DNA from: CAG-492 sp045643465
Lineage (GTDB): Bacteria > Bacillota > Clostridia > TANB77 > CAG-508
Direction of reading: 5' to 3'
Length of the DNA: 64,000 nt
Assembly: GCA_045643465.1 (NCBI GenBank)
Contig: JAZUKV010000023.1
Coordinates: 1-64,000, forward strand
In this document: positions 59,685 through 64,000 of the stretch, in pieces
Layout: each line of letters starts with the position of its first letter
How positions within the stretch are numbered: position 1 is the first letter of the stretch
The notes under the pieces: generated by a model
Told to the model about the DNA's origin: nothing
The model's input: the letters and a program-made list of their open reading frames with translations, nothing else
The model's database searches: none
Position numbers and translations under genes: made by a program

Positions 59685-60611
59685 TTGAGAAATAATATGT
59701 TTCACAAAATAATAAAAGAGCTATGCGATGAACTTAAAATAAAATATACCTTATTGTCGAAAGATTGGATTTTTATGCTTGAAAAAGAAGGAATTACCAA
59801 ATTTATAAGTGGATATAAATTTGATATAACAGAGCATGGATTAGGAGAGCTATTAGATGATAAATATGCAATGTATGATGTGTTAAGTTCAAAAAATATA
59901 CCAGTAATAAATTATAACATTGTATATTCTCAAAATAATAAATTAGATTATGCACAAGGATGTAATAGTATAGAATATTTAAAAGAGCTATTTGAAAGAT
60001 ATAACCAAAGTGTTGTTTTAAAGATAAACGATGGTAGTTGTGGTGTAGATGTATATTATATAAGTAATTTTGAAACATTAGTTAATAAATATGAACAATT
60101 AATCCAAAAACATCATTCTTTAAGTGTATGTCCATTTTATGATATAGAAAATGAGTATAGAGCAATTATTTTTGAAGGAGAAGCCAAATTATTATATAAA
60201 AAAATAAAGCCAGTTATTACAGGAGATGGGAAGAAAACAATAAAAGAATTATTAATTAGCTTTAATCCAAAGTATTTTAACAGCTATAATGAAAAAAATA
60301 AAGATGTAATTCTTCAAAAAGGAGAAGTATACGAATATGATTGGAGATTTAATCTATCAAGAGGTGCAATATCTTCAACTGAAATATTAAAAAATGATAG
60401 GATTGAAATAGATAAGATACTTGAAAAAATTTCTAAAAATATAAAAATTGATTTTTGTAGTGTTGATATAATAAAAACAATAGATAATAAATTTTTAGTA
60501 ATGGAAATAAACAGTGGAGTAATGATGGAAAATTTTATAAAGCAACATGAAAATGGATATCAAAAGGCAAAAGAGATATATAAATTAGCATTAGAAAAAA
60601 TGTTTAGCTGA
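59685..60611 (+). CDS. ATP-grasp protein
   Basis: 308 aa from TTG 59685 with GGAGG nine bases upstream; ATG 59697 is an alternative. ATP-grasp signs: DDKYAMYDVLSSKNIPVINY (substrate-domain end), VVLKINDGSCGVDVYYI (glycine-rich ATP lid), NEYRAIIFEGEAKLLYKK and the metal-binding MEINSGVMMENF. Closest in style to RimK or cyanophycin-synthetase-like ligases, which join an acid to an amine using ATP. Substrate unknown. Next to a HAD hydrolase, with a repeat between them. Confidence 0.8.
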   Translation: MRNNMFHKIIKELCDELKIKYTLLSKDWIFMLEKEGITKFISGYKFDITEHGLGELLDDKYAMYDVLSSKNIPVINYNIVYSQNNKLDYAQGCNSIEYLKELFERYNQSVVLKINDGSCGVDVYYISNFETLVNKYEQLIQKHHSLSVCPFYDIENEYRAIIFEGEAKLLYKKIKPVITGDGKKTIKELLISFNPKYFNSYNEKNKDVILQKGEVYEYDWRFNLSRGAISSTEILKNDRIEIDKILEKISKNIKIDFCSVDIIKTIDNKFLVMEINSGVMMENFIKQHENGYQKAKEIYKLALEKMFS

Positions 60612-60621
60612 TGGAGACGGT

Positions 60622-60646
60622 GGGGACGGTTCTGTTTTCCACTTTT
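60622..60646 (+). repeat. GGGACGGTTCT repeat, half-unit copy 3
   Basis: GGGGACGGTTCTGTTTTCCAC plus a T-run, between the ATP-grasp and HAD genes. It lacks the mirrored second half seen at 56687-56744. Confidence 0.7.
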
Positions 60647-60698
60647 TAGAAAAAAAGAAAAAATAGTAGTTTTAAATGATAGAAAAATAGGAGGAATA

Positions 60699-61367
60699 AT
60701 GAGCGAACCAAAGTATTTAATATTGGATATGGGAAAAGTTTTGGTAGCACCAACAACTGGAAGTTGGTTAATAACACCAACATTTATAAAAAACGTAAAT
60801 AAAGAAAGCATAGATTTAAAAAAATTAGAAGTAGCTATTAAAAATAGCAGATATATTTTAGATAAAAAAGCGGTAAATGTTGAAGAAGAATATGTTATTA
60901 TAGAAGAATTTTATAAAACATTATTCAAAAATTTAAATTATAATATTGAAGAGGAATGTCTTAATAATATAGTAAGAGATTTTGTTTATAATGAACATGA
61001 TAATAAATATTATTTATATGATGATGTTATAGAAGAGCTAGGAAGATTATCTAAAAAATATAAAATTTTAATGTTATCAGATAATTGGCCATGTGCAATA
61101 GATTATTTAAAAAGCAAGGATATTTATAAATATTTCGACAAAGTATATATATCATCTTGTTATGGTGTTAAAAAAAGTGAAAAAGTATTTTTTGACTATC
61201 CAATCAATGACTATAACATAAAAGAAGGAGATGCTATTTTTATAGATGATAACGAAAGTTTACTTGATATAGCAGTAACGAAAGGGCTAAACGTTATGCT
61301 AATGGATAGGGAAAATGAAATTAAAGAATCAAAATACAAAATTATAAATAATTTAAAAAATTTATAA
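60699..61367 (+). CDS. HAD-family hydrolase
   Basis: 222 aa behind AGGAGG. Motif I is LILDMGKVL (D10; the second Asp is Gly12, as in HAD-IA proteins of the DLGGVL style), motif II LMLSDNW, motif III Lys in YGVKKSEKVFF, motif IV IFIDDNE. A helical cap covers about residues 20-100. Probably a small-molecule phosphatase. It follows the ATP-grasp gene and may share its transcript. Confidence 0.87.
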   Translation: MSEPKYLILDMGKVLVAPTTGSWLITPTFIKNVNKESIDLKKLEVAIKNSRYILDKKAVNVEEEYVIIEEFYKTLFKNLNYNIEEECLNNIVRDFVYNEHDNKYYLYDDVIEELGRLSKKYKILMLSDNWPCAIDYLKSKDIYKYFDKVYISSCYGVKKSEKVFFDYPINDYNIKEGDAIFIDDNESLLDIAVTKGLNVMLMDRENEIKESKYKIINNLKNL

Positions 61368-61383
61368 AATTATTATATGAAGC

Positions 61384-61422
61384 AAAAAGCACATAAAGGC
61401 AAGTAGCCTTTATGTGCTTTTT
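61384..61422. terminator. Bidirectional terminator
   Basis: AAAAAGCACATAAAGGC pairs perfectly with GCCTTTATGTGCTTTTT (17 bp) around AAGTA. T-runs on both strands serve the convergent HAD and hypothetical genes. Confidence 0.92.
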
Positions 61423-61428
61423 GTTTTA

Positions 61429-61971
61429 TCAAGAATACGCATTTACAATGATTGCTGTGTTATATTCCATAAGAGCATAGCTAATTTTAGTATATGTATT
61501 TTTCATATCAATAAACATTTTGAATGAATGCAAATACAATGCTTTCTTCCTGTTAGGTTGGCAGATAAAACTACCATCTACTAACAGAAAATATCTAGGA
61601 CGATTTAGCTTGGAATGATTACGGAAATATTTTTTTAGTTCACGATCTACATATTTGCCACTAAGCTCAGACTCAATCGGAATGCATCCTACATTAGGGA
61701 AAGTGGTTAAAACATCTTTATCCATAGATTTTATTAATGAATAAAAATCATTTTTGGGTGACATCCGATTAGATATACAAAATTTGTAGATGGATGCACA
61801 TTGATTAAATAAGATGTTTTTTTCATTTGCCAATGTATTACTAGTGCATGTGGTAGAATCAGATGTTATCCGATTCTGTAAATGATTGAGCAGTTCTTTA
61901 AAAGAAGTTGGTGTGCCATTGTCGATGCGTTTTCTGATGTGCAAGAGCAAGTTTTCACTAAGATATTCCAT
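61429..61971 (-). CDS. Hypothetical protein
   Basis: 180 aa; the start follows AAAGGAGT on the minus strand. Soluble, no recognised domain. Less AT-biased than the surrounding genes, with more C-containing codons, so it may be acquired. The C-terminal half has PRYFLLVDGSFICQPNRKKA and ALMEYNTAIIVNAYS, which look like buried strands. It is divergent from splB. Confidence 0.55.
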   Translation of the reverse strand: MEYLSENLLLHIRKRIDNGTPTSFKELLNHLQNRITSDSTTCTSNTLANEKNILFNQCASIYKFCISNRMSPKNDFYSLIKSMDKDVLTTFPNVGCIPIESELSGKYVDRELKKYFRNHSKLNRPRYFLLVDGSFICQPNRKKALYLHSFKMFIDMKNTYTKISYALMEYNTAIIVNAYS

Positions 61972-62158
61972 AGACTACTCCTTTCGCCACAATGTGACAA
62001 TTAAAAAATTTGTTTACAGTATACTGATAAATATTAATCAGATTAAAAGCCATTGTATCACATTATGTAGAAGAAATCAAATAAAATTTTAATATTAAAT
62101 TAGAATGTTGGAATAAATAATTTTCGACAGTAGATACTAAATTTGAAGGAGTGAAAAT

Positions 62159-63157
62159 ATGTTTAAACCTGATAAAATTTATTATGAACCAGAGATTGTT
62201 AATTATTCTTTAGGATTGCAATTACTTGAAAAATATAAAGATGTTTGCAAAGTAAAGATTGAATCTCATAATCGTATAAAAGAGCTACAGAATAAAGAAA
62301 ATAAAGAATTTCCACAAATGAAAAGATATTTGATAATAGGAACTAGAAAAACACATAAATATACGCCCAATTATAAAGTTTCAAATTATTTAGTGCCATA
62401 TACATCGTCTGGTTGTACAGCAATGTGTTTATACTGTTATTTAGTTTGTAATTACAATAAATGTGCATATCTAAGAGTTTTTGTAAATAGAGAAGAAATG
62501 TTAGATAAAATAATTAGAACTGCAGAAAAATCAAACGAAGAGCTAGTTTTTGAGATAGGAAGTAATTCAGATTTGATTTTAGAAAATTCAATTACAGGGA
62601 ATTTAGAATGGACAATAAAAGAATTTTCAAAATCATCAAAAGGCTATTTAACTTTTCCTACTAAATTTGATATGGTGGATTCAATATTGAATTTACAAGG
62701 AAAAGAAAAGATTATTGTTAGAATGAGTGTAAATCCTGAAGAAATAATACAAAAAGTAGAATTAGGAACTTCACGATTGGAAAAAAGGATAGAAGCAATT
62801 AATAAATTGTTGAAAGCTGGATATAAAGTAGGAATTTTAATTGCACCAATAATAATGGTTGATAATTGGGAAAAGCTCTATGAAGATTTGATGATAAGAT
62901 TAGATAAAGAATTAGATAGTGAATACAAGGAGTCAGTATTTTTCGAATTAATTTTTATGACATATAGTTATGTTCATAGAATGATAAATCAAGATGCTTT
63001 TCCGCATAGTATAGATTTATATAATGCAGATTTAATGAAAGGGAGAGGATTAGGTAAATATTCGTATAAGCAAGATGTTAGAGAATATGGAACAGAAGTA
63101 ATGCAAAGATTGTTAAAAAAATATTTTCCTCGAAACAAGTTATGGTATATATCTTAG
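62159..63157 (+). CDS. splB: Spore photoproduct lyase
   Basis: 332 aa behind GAAGGAGTG. A radical SAM enzyme that repairs the thymine dimer formed by UV in spore DNA. The iron-sulfur motif is C86-x3-C90-x2-C93 (SSGCTAMCLYCYL), followed by CNYNKCAYLRVFVN. The segment FEIGSNSDLILENSITGNLE is typical of clostridial forms. At the place where Bacillus SplB has its H-donor Cys141, this protein appears to have Ser (S135). Together with yabG, yunB and bofA it shows a spore-forming host. Confidence 0.92.
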   Translation: MFKPDKIYYEPEIVNYSLGLQLLEKYKDVCKVKIESHNRIKELQNKENKEFPQMKRYLIIGTRKTHKYTPNYKVSNYLVPYTSSGCTAMCLYCYLVCNYNKCAYLRVFVNREEMLDKIIRTAEKSNEELVFEIGSNSDLILENSITGNLEWTIKEFSKSSKGYLTFPTKFDMVDSILNLQGKEKIIVRMSVNPEEIIQKVELGTSRLEKRIEAINKLLKAGYKVGILIAPIIMVDNWEKLYEDLMIRLDKELDSEYKESVFFELIFMTYSYVHRMINQDAFPHSIDLYNADLMKGRGLGKYSYKQDVREYGTEVMQRLLKKYFPRNKLWYIS

Positions 63158-63173
63158 ATAGTGCAATCTATAA

Positions 63174-63203
63174 TTGACATAAAAAAAGGAAAGATGATAT
63201 AAT
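63174..63203 (+). promoter_or_regulatory. Promoter of the last membrane protein gene
   Basis: TTGACA (63174-63179) and TATAAT (63198-63203), 18-base spacer. A short hairpin TCAGTA/TACTGA lies in the leader. Confidence 0.8.
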
Positions 63204-63307
63204 GATTTACTATAAGCAAATGCTTTTTTAGTATCAGTAATTCGTCCTACTGAGACTTTTAAATAAAAAAATCTAAGCTAATCTATGATTCAAAAGGAGA
63301 GATTTTT

Positions 63308-63751
63308 ATGAAAAAGAAAAAGGTTATATTAACAATTATATTATACTTAATGTTTGCAATATTAATTGGAATTATATTGTATTGTGCTATAAAATTTTTA
63401 AAAGTAATTTTATTAGTAATGGCAGCAATAATTGCTCTTAAAATCGTATTATATATGTTTGATGATATAAATATGTATGAAGTGAATTTACGGCAAAAAA
63501 TTGCAGAAGAGTTAAATATACAATATAGTTCAGATGAAGATTTAAGGAAAAAAGTAAAATTCAAAATTCCATATAAATACAATAATGAAAGACCGCAAAC
63601 AGTAAAAATAAAAGTTAATAAAAAAGTACAAGAGCATACAGTGAAAATTGATGAGGCAATACAAATATATTATAAAAATGTTAGTGCAAAAGTCGATGAA
63701 TTAGAGAAAAAGATTGATGAAAAATTTAATAAGATTATTCCAAAAATCTAA
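63308..63751 (+). CDS. Small membrane protein of unknown function
   Basis: 147 aa behind AAAGGAGAG. Two membrane segments within residues 6-52 (VILTIILYLMFAILIGIILY and the next 25), then a soluble part with a basic middle (KKVKFKIPYKYNN) and a C-terminal coiled-coil-like helix (KVDELEKKIDEKFNKI). Not recognised. It has its own promoter and terminator. Confidence 0.65.
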   Translation: MKKKKVILTIILYLMFAILIGIILYCAIKFLKVILLVMAAIIALKIVLYMFDDINMYEVNLRQKIAEELNIQYSSDEDLRKKVKFKIPYKYNNERPQTVKIKVNKKVQEHTVKIDEAIQIYYKNVSAKVDELEKKIDEKFNKIIPKI

Positions 63752-63777
63752 AGTTTATGTAGGCAAAAGGACGAAAT

Positions 63778-63808
63778 AAAAATACAGGTAGAAATTACCT
63801 GTATTTTT
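63778..63808 (+). terminator. Terminator after the membrane protein gene
   Basis: AAAAATACAGGTA pairs with TACCTGTATTTTT around a short loop (GAAAT), ending in T's. Confidence 0.92.
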
Positions 63809-63839
63809 GTTTATATCAAAGAATATTCAAAAAATACTA

Positions 63840-63868
63840 TTGAAAAAAAACGAAAATTGTGTTATTAT
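63840..63868 (+). promoter_or_regulatory. Promoter of the T-box leader
   Basis: TTGAAA (63840-63845) and TATTAT (63863-63868), 17-base spacer. Confidence 0.6.
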
Positions 63869-63893
63869 AAAAAACATATTAAGCCAATTAAAA

Positions 63894-64000
63894 AGCAAAG
63901 TAATATATATTAAAAATATTTTACAGAGAAATGAGTATAAGCTGAGAGCTCATTAATAAAAATATATGTGAAATTTCACTTTTTAGGTTATTTATTGAAA
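63894..64000 (+). promoter_or_regulatory. T-box leader, 5' part (cut by the window edge)
   Basis: The sequence has the order of a T-box stem I: GCAAAGTAATA, then ACAGAGAA (63923-63930, an AGAGA-like box), a distal stem ATGAG/CTCAT with GCTGAGAG, then GTGAAATTTCACTTTTTAG. In T-boxes the codon-like specifier follows a GAA-type word and is followed by AC; here TTC (63975-63977) fits, a phenylalanine codon. T-boxes sense uncharged tRNA and control synthetase or amino-acid genes, so the gene beyond the edge may be pheS or a Phe-related gene. The antiterminator part with its GGTGG-type sequence is not in the window. Confidence 0.55.

Overview
The window is AT-rich (roughly 30% GC by eye) with strong AGGAGG-type ribosome binding sites and consensus sigma-A promoters. 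It carries spore genes (yabG, yunB, bofA, splB, a SPOCS/LysM coat-type protein) and the Firmicutes S10-spc-alpha ribosomal superoperon. It is therefore the chromosome of a low-GC, endospore-forming member of the Clostridia, probably an uncultured gut-type lineage. No rRNA, tRNA, CRISPR array, intact prophage or intact insertion sequence was seen.

Layout. 1-5.5 kb: accessory region with a WYL-like gene tail, a LysR regulator, and an islet (1203-4220) whose codon use is less AT-biased than its neighbours. The islet encodes a divergent RtcB-like protein, a histidine-family phosphatase, a small alpha/beta hydrolase with Cys at the nucleophile position, and a gene split at an A8 tract; a two-domain lipoprotein follows. 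5.6-7.3 kb: HD hydrolase and a broken DUF1016/YhcG nuclease. 7.3-10.8 kb: guanine nucleotide synthesis (guaB of the Tritrichomonas type, a small protein, guaA). 10.8-11.9 kb: a hypothetical gene and a small lipoprotein on the minus strand. 11.95-28.4 kb: one long ribosomal superoperon (rpsJ to rplQ, with secY, adk, map, infA, rpoA), led by a consensus promoter and a structured leader of about 240 nt, and lacking rpmD. 28.5-35.7 kb: GT-like protein, recD2, comF, a LexA-boxed but frameshifted dinB, dCMP deaminase, deoC, an attenuator-controlled GNAT acetyltransferase and a LysE exporter. 35.8-39.9 kb: ylxM-ffh-rpsP-khpA-rimM-trmD-rplS. 40-46.5 kb: an unrecognised 414-aa protein, a GT51 transglycosylase, dnaE, a small membrane protein and a zinc-ribbon protein. 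46.7-51.3 kb: yabG, veg, SPOCS-LysM, yunB and a cohesin-like membrane protein. 51.4-57.1 kb: a CobW metallochaperone, two unrecognised minus-strand genes, yaaL, an FAD protein and bofA. 57.7-64 kb: a recombinase-fold protein with a degenerate active site, a radical SAM protein, an ATP-grasp and HAD pair, a hypothetical protein, splB, a membrane protein, and the first part of a T-box leader that looks phenylalanine-specific and runs off the right edge.

The most unusual items are the RtcB-like islet, the attenuator before the GNAT gene, the structured S10 leader, the recombinase without its catalytic residues, a promoter placed inside the loop of a terminator, and the dispersed GGGACGGTTCT palindromes. 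Three genes are interrupted (3623-4220, 6557-7253, 31860-33072). Family names rest on motifs recognised by eye, with no database search.
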